A stretch of DNA of 59,395 nt from Alloyangia mangrovi (GTDB lineage Bacteria; Pseudomonadota; Alphaproteobacteria; Rhodobacterales; Rhodobacteraceae): assembly GCF_002300555.2 (NCBI RefSeq), contig NZ_NTHN02000030.1, forward strand, positions 1-59,395, in the 5' to 3' direction. Below the pieces are notes generated by a model. It did no database searches and was not told the DNA's origin. It saw only the letters and a list, made by a program, of their open reading frames with translations. Below, in pieces: positions 1 through 9,882 of this stretch (position 1 is its first letter; each line of letters begins with the position of its first letter). A program made the translations under genes and the position numbers.

Positions 1-923
1 CCGCGCACCTCGAGCCGGTGGGTCAGCGCGCGGGTGAGCCGCAGCTGCGCCTCGCCGGTCCGCGCCAGCAGCTCCATGCGCACCGGCACCGCCATCTCGG
101 CGGCGGCGGTGGGGGTGGGCGCGCGGCGGTCAGAGACGAAGTCGATGAGCGTGGTGTCGGTCTCGTGGCCCACGGCCGAGATCAGCGGGATCCGCGAGGC
201 CGCCGCGGCGCGGGCCACGATCTCCTCGTTGAAGCCCCAGAGGTCCTCGACCGAGCCGCCGCCGCGCGCGACGATCAGCAGGTCCGGCCGCGGCAGCGCG
301 CCGCCCGGTGTGAAGCGATTGAACCCCTCGATGGCACGGGCGACCTCGGCGGCCGAGGTCTTGCCCTGCACCGCCACCGGCCAGATCAGCACCTTGCGCG
401 GGAAACGCTCGCGCAGCCGGTGCAGGATGTCGCGGATCACCGCGCCCGAGGGCGAGGTGACCACGCCGATGATCTCGGGCAGGAAGGGCAGCGGCTTCTT
501 GCGCGCGGGATCGAAGAGCCCCTCGGCCTGCAGCATCGCCTTGCGCTTCTCCAGCATCGCCATGAGCGCGCCGAGGCCCGCAGGCCGCATGTCCTCGATG
601 ATGATCTGGTAGCGCGACTGGCCGGGATAGGTGGTCAGCCGCCCGGTGCAGATCACCTCCATCCCCTCCTCGGGCTGCATGTCGAGCTTGGAGGCGACGC
701 CGCGCCAGACGATGCCCGAGATGACCGAGGCGTCGTCCTTGAGGTCGAGGTAGAGATGCCCCGAGCGCGGCCGCGAGATGCGCCCGAGCTCGCCGCGCAC
801 CCGCACGAAGCCGAACTCGCCCTCGATCACCCGTTTCACCGCGCCGGACAGCTCCGAGACGGTGAATTCCGGCATGTTGCCGTCGCCTGCATCCCCGGGG
901 GTGTCGTCTTCGAAAAGGTCCAT
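1..923 (-). CDS. xseA: Exodeoxyribonuclease VII large subunit, C-terminus off the contig
   Basis: The reverse strand encodes the first ~307 residues of the large subunit of ExoVII, the cytoplasmic single-strand exonuclease that works with the small XseB subunit in repair. Translation from the ATG at 923 begins MDLFEDD and gives the N-terminal OB-fold (residues ~10-110, with [12 protein letters not shown] and GHLYLDLKD). The catalytic domain follows, with [27 protein letters not shown] and SAVGHETD in family order. The gene runs off the window edge, so the C-terminal coiled coil is not seen. It is divergent from purD, with 189 bases between the two starts. Confidence 0.93.
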   Translation of the reverse strand, partial: MDLFEDDTPGDAGDGNMPEFTVSELSGAVKRVIEGEFGFVRVRGELGRISRPRSGHLYLDLKDDASVISGIVWRGVASKLDMQPEEGMEVICTGRLTTYPGQSRYQIIIEDMRPAGLGALMAMLEKRKAMLQAEGLFDPARKKPLPFLPEIIGVVTSPSGAVIRDILHRLRERFPRKVLIWPVAVQGKTSAAEVARAIEGFNRFTPGGALPRPDLLIVARGGGSVEDLWGFNEEIVARAAAASRIPLISAVGHETDTTLIDFVSDRRAPTPTAAAEMAVPVRMELLARTGEAQLRLTRALTHRLEVR

Positions 924-1112
924 GGTGCCCCTCTTGCCCTGTCTTGCCCCGTCTTGCGGATTGAGTGCCCTGTCCAGGCTGCGCCGCCCGTGTTGCCCCC
1001 AGAGTAGCGCCCGGCGGCGGCGAGGGAAAGATGCCCGCGGCCTGCCTTCTTGCCAGATCCCCCCCGCCCCCGCTAGGAAGCCCGCGATCCTTACCTTGAG
1101 AGAGCGGGCCTC

Positions 1113-2375
1113 ATGAACATCCTCATCCTCGGCGGCGGCGGTCGCGAACATGCCCTGGCCTGGGCCGTGATGCAGAACCCCAAGTGCGACAAGCTGATCG
1201 TCGCCCCGGGCAACGCCGGCATCGCGCAGATCGCCGAATGCGCCTCGCTCGACGTCGAGGACGGCGGCGCGGTGGCGGAATTCGCCGGGGAGAACGCCAT
1301 CGACCTCGTCATCGTCGGCCCCGAGGCGCCGCTCGCCGCCGGCGTCGCCGACCGGCTGCGCGAAGCGGGGGTGCTGGTCTTCGGCCCCTCGAAGGAAGCC
1401 GCCCGGCTCGAGGCCTCGAAGAGCTTCACCAAGGAAATCTGCGACGCCGCCAAGGCGCCGACCGCCGGCTACGGCCACTTCACCGACGCCGAGAGCGCCA
1501 AGGCGCATGTCCGGGCGCAGGGTGCGCCGATCGTGGTCAAGGCCGACGGGCTTGCCGCCGGCAAGGGCGTGATCATCGCCGAGACCGTGGCGCAAGCGGA
1601 AGACGCCATCGACGACATGTTTGGCGGTGCCTTCGGCGGCGCGGGCGCCGAGGTGGTGATCGAGGAGTTCATGACCGGCGAGGAAGCGTCCTATTTCGTG
1701 CTGGTCGACGGCGAGGACGTGCTGCCCATCGGCACCGCGCAGGACCACAAGCGCGTCGGCGAGGGTGATACCGGCCCCAACACCGGCGGCATGGGCGCCT
1801 ATTCCCCCGCTCCGGTGCTCTCGGACGAGGTCGCGCAGAGGGCACTCGACGAGATCGTCAAACCCACCATGGCCGAGATGGCCCGCCGCGGCACCCCCTA
1901 CCAGGGCGTGCTCTACGTCGGACTGATGATCGAGAACGGCGCGCCGCGCCTCGTCGAATACAACGTGCGCTTCGGCGATCCCGAGTGCCAGGTTCTGATG
2001 ATGCGCCTCGGCGGGCAGGTGCTGGACCTCCTCCACGCCTGCGCTGAGGGGCGCCTGTCGGAGGCCAGGGTGACTTGGGCCGACGACCACGCGATGACCG
2101 TGGTCATGGCCGCTGAAGGCTACCCGGGCGCCTACGAGAAGGGCACGGTGATCTCCGGCCTCGAGAGCCTGCCCGAGGACAGCTTCACCCAGATGTTCCA
2201 CGCCGGCACCGCCGAGAAGGACGGCAAGATCGTCGCCACCGGCGGCCGGGTGCTGAACGCCACCGCCCGGGGCGCGACCCTTGCCGAGGCGCAGGCCCGC
2301 GCCTATGCGCTGGTCGATGCGGTGGACTGGCCGCAAGGCTTTTGCCGCCGCGACATCGGCTGGCGGGCGCTCTGA
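1113..2375 (+). CDS. purD: Phosphoribosylamine-glycine ligase (GAR synthetase)
   Basis: This is the 420-residue second enzyme of de novo purine synthesis, an ATP-grasp ligase joining glycine to 5-phosphoribosylamine. The length is normal for the family. The N domain starts [17 protein letters not shown]. The ATP-grasp core includes [12 protein letters not shown], the [10 protein letters not shown] stretch and the metal-binding region [10 protein letters not shown] at residues ~283-292. The C domain carries AEGYPG. The start follows a purine-rich GAGAGAG. It reads divergently from xseA and is followed by a G-rich intergenic repeat. Confidence 0.97.
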   Translation: MNILILGGGGREHALAWAVMQNPKCDKLIVAPGNAGIAQIAECASLDVEDGGAVAEFAGENAIDLVIVGPEAPLAAGVADRLREAGVLVFGPSKEAARLEASKSFTKEICDAAKAPTAGYGHFTDAESAKAHVRAQGAPIVVKADGLAAGKGVIIAETVAQAEDAIDDMFGGAFGGAGAEVVIEEFMTGEEASYFVLVDGEDVLPIGTAQDHKRVGEGDTGPNTGGMGAYSPAPVLSDEVAQRALDEIVKPTMAEMARRGTPYQGVLYVGLMIENGAPRLVEYNVRFGDPECQVLMMRLGGQVLDLLHACAEGRLSEARVTWADDHAMTVVMAAEGYPGAYEKGTVISGLESLPEDSFTQMFHAGTAEKDGKIVATGGRVLNATARGATLAEAQARAYALVDAVDWPQGFCRRDIGWRAL

Positions 2376-2380
2376 GCCTG

Positions 2381-2505
2381 CAGGGGTTGGGGGGGCGCTG
2401 CCCCCGCCGCGCACGGCATGACATTGCAGGGAAATGGGGGGCTCTGCCCCCGTCCGCTGCGCGGACTCCCCCGGGATATTTGGACCTAGAAGAAAGGGCG
2501 GGCCG
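2381..2505. repeat. G-rich Rhodobacterales-type intergenic repeat, copy 1
   Basis: Between the convergent purD and cyclo-ligase genes lies a G-rich segment with CTGCCCCCGTCC and GCGGACTCCCCCGGG, ending in ATATTTGGACCTAGAAG. A related tail, GTATTTGGAAAGAGAAG, ends a similar segment at 26310-26396. I associate this 'CCCCGG-(A/G)TATTTGGA' layout with Rhodobacteraceae intergenic repeats from memory; that part is not a database result. Confidence 0.5.
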
Positions 2506-2546
2506 TGCGAGCGGGCCGCCCTTCGCTGCTCTTGCCGGGCTGCGGG

Positions 2547-3119
2547 TCAGCGGGCGGGGGTGATGATCTCGCGCTCGGTGACGATGAGATCGAGCGGCGC
2601 GTCGGTGGGCTCGAGCGGGATCTCCCCCGCTTCCTGCGCGCCGTAGGCAAAGCCGATGGCATAGGCCGGGCGGGCGGCGCGCAGCGCCTCGAGCGTGCGG
2701 TCGTAGAAACCGCCGCCATATCCCAGCCGGTGGCCCGAGCGGGTGAAGGCCAGCAGCGGCACGATGAGGATTTCGGGGGTCAGGAACTCGGCCGCCTCGG
2801 GGACCAGCGCGCCGAAGGCGCCGGGCACAAGCGCCATGTCGGGCTCCCAGCGGGCGAAGCGCAGCGGCGCGCCCGGCGCCTCGATCACCGGGATCGCCAC
2901 CGGGCCATGCGCCGCCGCCTCGGCCATGGCGGGCAGCGGGTCGATCTCGGAACGGATCGGCATGTACCCCGAGAGCGGCACGCCGCGGTAGCCCGCCAGC
3001 ACCGAGCTCAGCATCCCTGCCCCGGCGCCCGCATCGGCCGCATGGGCCTCTTTCCGGCGGAGCGCCGCCTCGGCGCGGGCGGCGCGCTTGCGGAGGGCCA
3101 GGTCCTGATGCGCTGTCAT
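2547..3119 (-). CDS. 5-formyltetrahydrofolate cyclo-ligase
   Basis: The 190-residue protein starts MTAHQDLALRKRAARAEAA and belongs to the 5-FTHF cyclo-ligase (methenyl-THF synthetase) family, which makes 5,10-methenyl-THF from 5-formyl-THF with ATP. The family signature GYGGGFYDRTLEA sits at residues ~128-140. ILIVPLLAFT before it and the C-terminal DLIVTEREII are also typical. The start codon is only 8 bases downstream of the mgtE stop, so the two are probably co-transcribed. Longer readings in this frame enter antisense mgtE sequence and are not real. Confidence 0.93.
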   Translation of the reverse strand: MTAHQDLALRKRAARAEAALRRKEAHAADAGAGAGMLSSVLAGYRGVPLSGYMPIRSEIDPLPAMAEAAAHGPVAIPVIEAPGAPLRFARWEPDMALVPGAFGALVPEAAEFLTPEILIVPLLAFTRSGHRLGYGGGFYDRTLEALRAARPAYAIGFAYGAQEAGEIPLEPTDAPLDLIVTEREIITPAR

Positions 3120-3127
3120 GCGGGGCC

Positions 3128-4522
3128 TCAGAGCAGAAAGACGGCCGCGAGGCCGAGGAAGGACAGGAAGCCCACCACATCGGTGGTGGTGGTCACGAAG
3201 GTGCCCGAGGCCAGCGCCGGGTCGATCTTCAGCCGGTCGAGCGTCACCGGCACCATGATCCCGGCAAAGGCGGCGGTCAGCAGGGTGATCACCATCGCCA
3301 GCGAGATCACCATCGCCAGCATCGGCGAGCCGAACCACAGGTATTCGAGTACCGCGATGGCCAGCGCGAAGACCGCGCCGTTGACCATGCCGACGCCGAT
3401 CTCGCGGCCGACCACGCGCCAGAAGTTCGAGCCGGTGAGATCCTTGGTGGCCAGCGCCCGCACCGTCACCGTCAACACCTGCGTGCCGGCGTTGCCGCCC
3501 ATGGAGGCGACGATCGGCATCAGCACTGCCAGCGCCACGATCTGCGCGATCACATCCTCGAACTGCGCGATCACCAGGCTCGACAGCAGCGCCGTGCCGA
3601 GGTTCACCGCCAGCCAGGGCGTGCGCTGCCGCACAGTCGCGAAGACGCTGTCCGATATGCGGCTCTCGTCGCCGACCCCGGCGAGGCGCAGGATGTCCTC
3701 CTCGTGCTCCTCGTCGAGCACGGCCATGGCGTCGTCGATGGTGATCACCCCGACCAGCCGCTCGTTCTCGTCCACCACCGGCGCGGAGATCAGGTGATAC
3801 TGGTTGAAGGCATAGGCGACATCGGCCTCGGGCCGGGTCACCGGGATGACGTGGAAGGTCTCCTCGACCAGCGATTTCAGCAGCACCTCGCGCCGCGCCG
3901 CCATCAGCTTGCCGAGCGAGACATTGCCCACCGGGCGCAGCTTCGGGTCGACGAGGATGATGTGGTAGAACTGCTCGGGCAGGTCGTCCGAGCTGCGCAG
4001 GAAGTCGATGGCCTCGCCGACGTTCCAATGCTCGGGGGCCATGACCACCTCGCGCTGCATCAGGCGGCCGGCGGAATACTCGGGGTAGGTCAGCGATTTC
4101 TCGACCGCGACCCGGTCACTGTCCTCGAGAACCTCGAGGATGGCATCCTGCTGCGCCTGGTCGAGGTCTTCCAGAAGGTCGACCACATCGTCGGAATCGA
4201 GCTCGCGCACCGCCTCGGCGAGCACCTCGGGGGTCAGTGCCCGGATCACCTCCTCGCGGATCGACTCGTCGAGCTCCGAGAGGATCTCGCCGTCGAACTC
4301 CTTGTCGTAGAGCTTGATCAGCCGCATCCGGTCGTAGGCGTTGATCTGCTCGAGAAGGTCGGCGATGTCGGCGGCGTGCAGCGGCTCCATCAGCGCGACG
4401 AGCTGCTCGCGGTCGCCGACATCCACCGCATAGAGGATCGCCGAGACCACCTTGCGTTCCAGCGGGTTGGTCTCATCTTCGCGGGTCTCTTCCGTCGCCG
4501 GGTTTCCGGTCTCTTCGGTCAT
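3128..4522 (-). CDS. mgtE: Magnesium transporter MgtE
   Basis: The 464-residue inner-membrane Mg2+ channel has the standard MgtE layout. An acidic helical N domain covers residues ~1-130 (repeats such as ADIADLLEQI and DVVDLLEDLDQ). A tandem CBS pair covers ~135-260 (HNIILVDPKLRPVG-like and VDENERLVGVITIDD). Five transmembrane helices fill ~290-464, with PIVASMGGNAGTQ, the pore-region signature. The N and CBS domains act as the Mg2+ sensor in this family. No leader riboswitch could be recognised upstream. It is followed closely by the cyclo-ligase. Confidence 0.97.
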   Translation of the reverse strand: MTEETGNPATEETREDETNPLERKVVSAILYAVDVGDREQLVALMEPLHAADIADLLEQINAYDRMRLIKLYDKEFDGEILSELDESIREEVIRALTPEVLAEAVRELDSDDVVDLLEDLDQAQQDAILEVLEDSDRVAVEKSLTYPEYSAGRLMQREVVMAPEHWNVGEAIDFLRSSDDLPEQFYHIILVDPKLRPVGNVSLGKLMAARREVLLKSLVEETFHVIPVTRPEADVAYAFNQYHLISAPVVDENERLVGVITIDDAMAVLDEEHEEDILRLAGVGDESRISDSVFATVRQRTPWLAVNLGTALLSSLVIAQFEDVIAQIVALAVLMPIVASMGGNAGTQVLTVTVRALATKDLTGSNFWRVVGREIGVGMVNGAVFALAIAVLEYLWFGSPMLAMVISLAMVITLLTAAFAGIMVPVTLDRLKIDPALASGTFVTTTTDVVGFLSFLGLAAVFLL

Positions 4523-4644
4523 GCCTGCCCCGTTGAATGCCGTTCGCGCAAACCTTAGGGGATTGCGGGAACGAGCAACAGAGGCGCATTGCGCTTGATC
4601 TTGGCCGCCCGCATCCTAGGCCGGTCGCAACCACGAGGACCGAG

Positions 4645-5958
4645 ATGGCCCCCAGCAGCAGCAAGACCCTTTCGCCGACCCTGCACCTCGGGCAGACCCT
4701 GAGCTTCACCGGCTCGCCCTTCACCGAAGGGGCCGAGGCGGCGCGCCACGAGAACGCCGGGGCGCTTCTGGTCGAGGGCGGGGTGATTCGCGAGATCGGC
4801 ACCGCCGAGGCGCTGCGCGCCGCCCACCCCGCCGCCAAGCTGGTGGATCATGGCGCGGCGCTGATCGTGCCGGGCTTCGTCGACGCGCATGCGCATTACC
4901 CGCAGACCGGAATGATCGCGAGCTGGGGCAAGCGGCTGATCGACTGGCTGAACCACTACACCTTCCCCACCGAGGCGCGTTTTGCCGAGCGCAGCTACGC
5001 CGACGAGATCGCCGGGCGCTATCTCGATCTGCTGCTGGCGCATGGGACCACCTCGGTCTGCTCCTATTGCACGATCCACCCCGAGTCGGTCGAGGCGCTC
5101 TTCAGCGCCGCCGAGGCACGGGGCATGCGGGTCTTTGCCGGCAAAACCTGCATGGACCGCGACACCGCCCCCGAGTTCCTGCGCGACAGCGCGCAATCGG
5201 CCTACGATGACAGCAAGGCGCTGCTTGAACGCTGGCACGGCAGGGGGCGGGCAGAGTACGTGATCACCCCGCGCTTCTCGCCGACCTCGACGCCGGGGCA
5301 GCTGCAGGCGCTCGGCGCGCTCTGGGCCGAGCACCCCGAGGTGCTGATGCAGACCCACCTGTCCGAGCAGACCGACGAGATCGCCTGGGTGAAATCGCTC
5401 TACCCGCAGGCGCGCGACTACCTGGACACCTACGAGGCCTACGGGCTGCTGGGAGAGCGCGGCCTCTACGGCCACGCCATCCATCTCGAGCCGCGCGAGC
5501 ATGCGCGCCTCAAGGAGGTGAACGCGGCGCTGGTGCATTGCCCGACGTCGAACACCTTCATCGGCTCGGGGCTCTTCGACATGGACGGGCTGACCAAGGC
5601 GGGGCTGCGGGTGGGGTTGGCCACCGACACCGGCGGCGGCTCGTCCTTCTCGATGCTGCGCACCATGGCGGCGGCCTACGAGGTGGCGCAGCTGCGCCAT
5701 CACCCGCTGCACCCCTCTGCGCTGCTGTGGCTGGCGACTCAGGGCTCGGCGATCTCGCTCATGGCCGAGGACCGGATCGGCAACCTCGCACCGGGGCTCG
5801 AGGCCGATTTCACCGTGCTCGACCTTGCCTCGACCCCGGCCATCGCGCAGCGCGTGGCGCAGGCTGAGGACATCTGGGAGGCGCTCTTCCCGACCATCAT
5901 GATGGGCGACGACCGGGCGGTGCGGGCCACCTACGTGGCCGGACGGCAGATGCTCTGA
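4645..5958 (+). CDS. guaD: Guanine deaminase
   Basis: The 437-residue amidohydrolase converts guanine to xanthine. It starts MAPSSSKTLSPTLHLGQTL after a GAGGACCGAG ribosome-binding stretch at 4634-4644; an upstream extension lacks family similarity. The metal site HAHYPQ is at residues ~81-86, the substrate-channel region GKRLIDWLNHYTFP follows, then the conserved CPTSNTFIGSG and LATDTGGG (~residue 326). It lies near an 8-oxoguanine deaminase (7166-8506) and an unrelated-fold nucleoside deaminase (33864), so this genome region is rich in purine deamination. Confidence 0.95.
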   Translation: MAPSSSKTLSPTLHLGQTLSFTGSPFTEGAEAARHENAGALLVEGGVIREIGTAEALRAAHPAAKLVDHGAALIVPGFVDAHAHYPQTGMIASWGKRLIDWLNHYTFPTEARFAERSYADEIAGRYLDLLLAHGTTSVCSYCTIHPESVEALFSAAEARGMRVFAGKTCMDRDTAPEFLRDSAQSAYDDSKALLERWHGRGRAEYVITPRFSPTSTPGQLQALGALWAEHPEVLMQTHLSEQTDEIAWVKSLYPQARDYLDTYEAYGLLGERGLYGHAIHLEPREHARLKEVNAALVHCPTSNTFIGSGLFDMDGLTKAGLRVGLATDTGGGSSFSMLRTMAAAYEVAQLRHHPLHPSALLWLATQGSAISLMAEDRIGNLAPGLEADFTVLDLASTPAIAQRVAQAEDIWEALFPTIMMGDDRAVRATYVAGRQML

Positions 5959-5992
5959 GGCCCGGGCCGGGTGCGGCCCGCGCCCCCCGGCC

Positions 5993-6559
5993 TCACTTCC
6001 GCACGCCCATGACCAGCGTCCAGTAGCGGCCGTTCTGCGCGAGGCCGAACTCGCGCACATCGGTGCGCAGCATGGCGGCGCGGTGCGAGGACGACTTGGC
6101 CCAGAGCTCCATCGCGCTGTCGATCCCGAGCGGGGTCATGGCGACGTTTTCCGAGACGTGGCGGTAATCGTAGCCCGCCGCCCGCGCCCGCGCGCCGACC
6201 CGGCTGCCGTCGCTGCCGACGTGGCTCATCTTGTTCATCCGCGCCATGTCGTCGGAATGGGCCTGTGCAGCGCGCTGCAGCTGCGCCGAGCGACTCAGCG
6301 GCGCGAGCCCCTGCGCGCGGCGCCATCCGTTGAAGGCCGCGGCGGCCTCGGCCTGCGAGCTCTGCACGACCTGCGACGGCGCGCGGCGCAGCTCGTAGAT
6401 GCTCGCCCCCTCGACCTCGCCGCGGGCGGCAGGCTGGTTGGCCACGGACACCGGCGCGGAGACGGTCCTGACGCCGGTTCCGGGTTGCGCGCGCACGTCG
6501 ACGCAGGCGGCAAGCGCCAGCGGCAGCAGGGTCAGGGCAAGCCACTTGGGCAGTTTCAT
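5993..6559 (-). CDS. CAP/SCP-domain lipoprotein (first of two tandem paralogues)
   Basis: The 188-residue protein starts MKLPKWLALTLLPLALAAC, a lipoprotein signal with the lipidated Cys at residue 19. The mature part is a CAP (CRISP/antigen 5/PR-1) domain: FNGWRRAQGLAPL, AHSDDMARMN, HVSENVAM and ELWAKSSSHRAAML, ending with YWTLVMGV. Bacterial CAP lipoproteins are envelope or secreted proteins whose ligands are mostly unknown. The next gene upstream (6657-7136) is a second CAP lipoprotein, so this is a tandem pair after duplication. I chose this start over an upstream ATG because only it gives a proper signal peptide. Confidence 0.87.
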   Translation of the reverse strand: MKLPKWLALTLLPLALAACVDVRAQPGTGVRTVSAPVSVANQPAARGEVEGASIYELRRAPSQVVQSSQAEAAAAFNGWRRAQGLAPLSRSAQLQRAAQAHSDDMARMNKMSHVGSDGSRVGARARAAGYDYRHVSENVAMTPLGIDSAMELWAKSSSHRAAMLRTDVREFGLAQNGRYWTLVMGVRK

Positions 6560-6656
6560 GAGCACTCTCCGGTACAACAGGCCTTGCAGATAGATGGCGC
6601 AGCGGGGCCGCCCGGCAAGCCTGCGGCGCACCCCAGCCCCCCGCCCTGCGGCGGCG

Positions 6657-7136
6657 TCATTTCACCCGGGCGACCACCATGACCCAGTAGTCGCCGTTCC
6701 GCGCGAGGCCGTATTCCTTGACGTCCTCCATCAGCATGTTGGACAGATGCGGCGGCGAGTTGGTCCAGATCTCCATCGCCCGACCCAGCCCGCGGCCGGT
6801 CTCGGCGATGTTCTCGGCGCCGCGCCGAAGGTTGTAGCCGCGGCGCTTGATGCGTTCGCCGATGGTGCTGCCGTCGCTGCCGATGTGGGTCATCTCGTGC
6901 ATGCGCGCCATGTCGTCGGCATGGCCCTGCGCCACCTTCTGCAACACCGGCGAATAGCTCAGCGCCGCCAGCCCCTTGCTCTGGCGCAGCGCGTTGAGCT
7001 GCGCCCCCGAGGGGTTCTCGAGGAACTGGGCGGGCTCCCCGCCGGTGTCGGTCTGCGGCAGGGGCACCACCACGCAGGCGGAAAGCGCCGCGCAGAAGGC
7101 AAGCGGCAGCAGGCGGGCTGTCAGGGCTCGTCGCAT
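6657..7136 (-). CDS. CAP/SCP-domain lipoprotein (second of two)
   Basis: The 159-residue paralogue begins MRRALTARLLPLAFCAALSAC, with the lipidated Cys at residue 21. Its compact CAP domain has LNALRQSKGLAAL, GHADDMARMHEMTHIG, GAENIAE, WTNSPPHLSNML and YWVMVVARVK. The shared HADDMARM/HSDDMARM and G(A)ENIA motifs show it is paralogous to the neighbour at 5993-6559. It lies between that gene and the 8-oxoguanine deaminase on the same strand. Function is unknown beyond the domain. Confidence 0.87.
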   Translation of the reverse strand: MRRALTARLLPLAFCAALSACVVVPLPQTDTGGEPAQFLENPSGAQLNALRQSKGLAALSYSPVLQKVAQGHADDMARMHEMTHIGSDGSTIGERIKRRGYNLRRGAENIAETGRGLGRAMEIWTNSPPHLSNMLMEDVKEYGLARNGDYWVMVVARVK

Positions 7137-7165
7137 GAAATCCTCCGGTCGTATCCGTCTCGGGC

Positions 7166-8506
7166 TCAGCCGAACCCGGCGAGTGTCCGCGCCATTTCCC
7201 TGTGGCGGCGCAATGCGGCCTCAATGTCTATCGTCGCAATGCGTCCGTCACGCACCACCTGCCGCCCCTCGACGAAAAGGTGCCGCACCTGTTGCGGTCC
7301 TGCCAGCAGCAGCGCCGCCGGATCCCACGACCCGGCACTTCCCAGCCCGCTGACGTCCCAAAGTGCCAGATCGGCGCGCATCCCGATGACAACCTGCCCG
7401 CAATCGTGGCGGCCCAGCACCTCGGCCCCGCCTCGCGTCGCCACCCGCAGTGCCGCGCGGGCGCTCATCGCATCGGCGCCGTTCTGCACCCGCTGCAAAA
7501 GCATCGCCTGCCGTGCCTCGCCGATGAGGTTCGCCATGTCGTTGCTCGCCGAGCCGTCGACACCGAGCCCCACGTTCACCCCCGCGTCCAGCATCGCCCG
7601 CACCGGAGCGATGCCCGAGCCGAGGCGGCAGTTGGAACAGGGGCAATGCGCCACGCCGGTGCGGGTCGCGGCAAAGAGGTCGATCTCCTTGCCGTCGAGC
7701 TTGACGCAATGGGCGTGCCAGACGTCGGGGCCGGTCCACCCCAGATCCTCGGCGTATTGACCCGGGCGGCAGCCGAATTTCTCCAGAGAATACGCGACAT
7801 CCTCGTCGTTCTCGGCGAGGTGGGTGTGCATCATCACCCCCTTGTCGCGGGCGAGGATGGCGCTGTCGCGCATCAGCTCACGGCTCACCGAGAAGGGCGA
7901 ACAGGGCGCGACGCCGACGCGGACCATGGCACCCTCCGAGGGGTCGTGGAAGGCGTCGATCACCCGGATGCAATCCTCGAGGATGGCGCTCTCCTGCTCG
8001 ACCAGAGAATCCGGCGGCAGCCCGCCCTTGCTGACGCCGATGCTCATGCTGCCGCGGGTGGCATGGAAGCGCACGCCCAGGTCTTCGGCCGCGGCGATGC
8101 TGTCATCGAGCCGCGCACCGTTGGGATAGAGATAGAGGTGATCCGAGCTCAGCGTGCAGCCCGAGAGCGCCAGCTCCGCCAGCCCGACCTGCGCCGAGAC
8201 GTAGAACTCCTCGGGGCCGAAGCGTTCCCAGATCGGGTAGAGCGTCTGCAGCCAGCCGAAGAGCAGCGCGTCCTGGCCGCCGGGCACGGCCTTGGTCAGC
8301 CCCTGGTAGAGGTGGTGGTGGGTGTTCACGAGCCCCGGCGTCACCACGCAGTGGCGCGCATCGACGACCTCGCCCACGGTCTCGAGCCGCGGACCTATCT
8401 CGGCGATCACCCCGTCGCGCAGCAGGATGTCGACATCCGCAAGCTTGGTCTCGGCATCATCCATGGTCAGGACGGTGCGCGCGTTGCGGATCAGGATTTC
8501 GCTCAT
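7166..8506 (-). CDS. 8-oxoguanine deaminase (amidohydrolase)
   Basis: The 446-residue metal-dependent hydrolase of the TrzN/SsnA/8-oxoguanine deaminase branch probably converts 8-oxoguanine to urate, or a related aminopurine. Metal ligands: TPGLVNTHHHLYQGLTKAV (~residues 55-73), HTHLAENDEDV (~233), WHAHCVKLD, and GVDGSASNDM (~318), where the Asp is catalytic. The LLFGWLQTLYPIWER stretch is characteristic of this branch. Distinguishing it from hydroxydechloroatrazine or cytosine deaminase relatives is by family feel only. It is downstream-oriented with the CAP genes, with guanine deaminase nearby. Confidence 0.85.
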   Translation of the reverse strand: MSEILIRNARTVLTMDDAETKLADVDILLRDGVIAEIGPRLETVGEVVDARHCVVTPGLVNTHHHLYQGLTKAVPGGQDALLFGWLQTLYPIWERFGPEEFYVSAQVGLAELALSGCTLSSDHLYLYPNGARLDDSIAAAEDLGVRFHATRGSMSIGVSKGGLPPDSLVEQESAILEDCIRVIDAFHDPSEGAMVRVGVAPCSPFSVSRELMRDSAILARDKGVMMHTHLAENDEDVAYSLEKFGCRPGQYAEDLGWTGPDVWHAHCVKLDGKEIDLFAATRTGVAHCPCSNCRLGSGIAPVRAMLDAGVNVGLGVDGSASNDMANLIGEARQAMLLQRVQNGADAMSARAALRVATRGGAEVLGRHDCGQVVIGMRADLALWDVSGLGSAGSWDPAALLLAGPQQVRHLFVEGRQVVRDGRIATIDIEAALRRHREMARTLAGFG

Positions 8507-8612
8507 TTCGGGGCTCCTCGGGTGGTTGCCGCCACCCTGCCCCTTCGGGGCACCGAAGGAAAGGCTGGCCCCGCGTGAGGCTGTTTCCGGATTTGCCGAA
8601 GAATTGGCGCCC

Positions 8613-9438
8613 TCAGCGGTTCAGCAGCGCCAGCGCGGCGGCATGGATCTCGGCATTCGCAGCGGCCAAGACCTGCCCGCCCTCATGCGCCTTGCCGCCC
8701 TGCCAGTCGGTGACCAAGCCGCCCGCGGCCTCGATCACCGCGATCGGCGCCTGCACGTCATAGGCCTGCAGACCGGCCTCGATCACCAGGTCGATCTGCC
8801 CCGCCGCAAGCAGCGCATAGGCATAGCAGTCCATGCCGTAGCGGGTCAGCCGCGCCTGCGCCGACACCCGGCGGAAGGCCGCGGCCTCGGCCTCGGTCCC
8901 GACCTCGGGGAACGTGGTGAAAAGGATCGCCTCGGAGAGCGGCCGTGCGGGCCGCGCGCCGAGCGGGCGCGTGCCCAGCGGCCCGGACCAGCTGGCGCGG
9001 CCAAGCCCGCCCTCGAACCGTTCGGAGGTATAGGGCTGGTCGATCACCCCCAGCACCGGGCCCGTGGCATCCGACAGGGCGATCAGCACCCCCCCAGGTC
9101 GGCGTGCCGGACAGGAAGCCGCGGGTGCCGTCGATCGGGTCGAGCACCCAGGTCAGCCCGCTCTCGCCGGTCTCGCGGCCGAATTCCTCGCCGAGGATCG
9201 CATCCATCGGGCGCCGTGCTGCCAGAACCTCGCGCATCGCCTGCTCGGCGGCGCGGTCGGCGACGGTCACTGGGTCGAACCCTTCGGAGAGCTTGTTGTC
9301 CGCGCCAAGCCCCTCGGCGCGGAAATGCGGCAGGATCGCCGCACGCGCGGCCTCGGCCATCTCGCCGGCGGTCTGCCAGAGCTCTTCGGCCAGGGTTGCG
9401 GAAATCTGTGCGGAAATATCGGTGGAAGTCTCAGCCAT
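8613..9438 (-). pseudogene. hisN: Histidinol-phosphatase HisN (inositol monophosphatase family), single-base frameshift
   Basis: The N-terminal part starts MAETSTDISAQISATLAEELW at 9438 and reads to LDPIDGTRGFLSGTPTWG, the metal-binding signature of IMPase-fold phosphatases. It then loses frame. The rest (LIALSDATGPVLGVIDQP ... VIEAAGGLVTDW) continues in another frame to the stop at 8613. The break lies in a run of seven C at 9089-9095 (seven G on the coding strand); six would restore TWGVLIALSD and a ~275-residue protein. The enzyme would dephosphorylate histidinol phosphate. Because other seven-base C/G runs in this window do the same, an over-called base is more likely than a true pseudogene. 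Confidence 0.83.
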
Positions 9439-9495
9439 GACGGCCCCCTGCTGCGCGATCCTACGGGATCCAGCTAACGCAGGGGGCGCCGAGGC

Positions 9496-9882
9496 TCAAG
9501 CGACGTCCGAGAGCACCCGGGCCAGTTCGAACAGCCGGCGGCGCTGGTTCTCCGGGATCGCGTAGTAGGAGCGCACCAGGTCGAGCGCTTCCTTGTCGCC
9601 GAGGATGTCCGCTGGCATGGCCGGGCTGGCGGGCGCCGCGGCCGTGTCCTCGGCCTGCTGGTCGCTCTCGATCCCCTCGAAGAAGAAGCTCACCGGCACC
9701 TCGAGCGCGTCGGCGATATCCCACAGGCGGGAGGCGCTGACGCGGTTCGCGCCGGTCTCGTACTTTTGGATCTGCTGAAACTTGATACCAACGTGTTCTG
9801 CGAGTTGCTGCTGCGTCATTCCGACAAGCCAGCGGCGGTGACGAATACGTTTACCCACATGCACGTCCACGGGATGCGTCAT
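9496..9882 (-). CDS. XRE-family HTH transcriptional regulator
   Basis: The 128-residue protein starts MTHPVDVHVGKRIRHRRWLV. An HTH_3 domain (residues ~8-65) contains MTQQQLAEHVGIKFQQIQKY followed by RVSASRLWDIADALEVPV. The C-terminal tail (DKEALDLVRSYYAIPENQRR) is typical of the small alphaproteobacterial regulators often copied several times per genome. The target is unknown. The 302 bases upstream are A-rich near the start. Confidence 0.9.
   Translation of the reverse strand: MTHPVDVHVGKRIRHRRWLVGMTQQQLAEHVGIKFQQIQKYETGANRVSASRLWDIADALEVPVSFFFEGIESDQQAEDTAAAPASPAMPADILGDKEALDLVRSYYAIPENQRRRLFELARVLSDVA

Noticed and set aside
2381-2505. Riboswitch upstream of mgtE
   Set aside because: The segment lies downstream of the mgtE operon, not upstream, and reads as a repeat; no M-box features.
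2505-3797. A 430-residue plus-strand frame across mgtE and the cyclo-ligase
   Set aside because: Both genes on the other strand have full family motifs; this is a high-G+C shadow with no domain.
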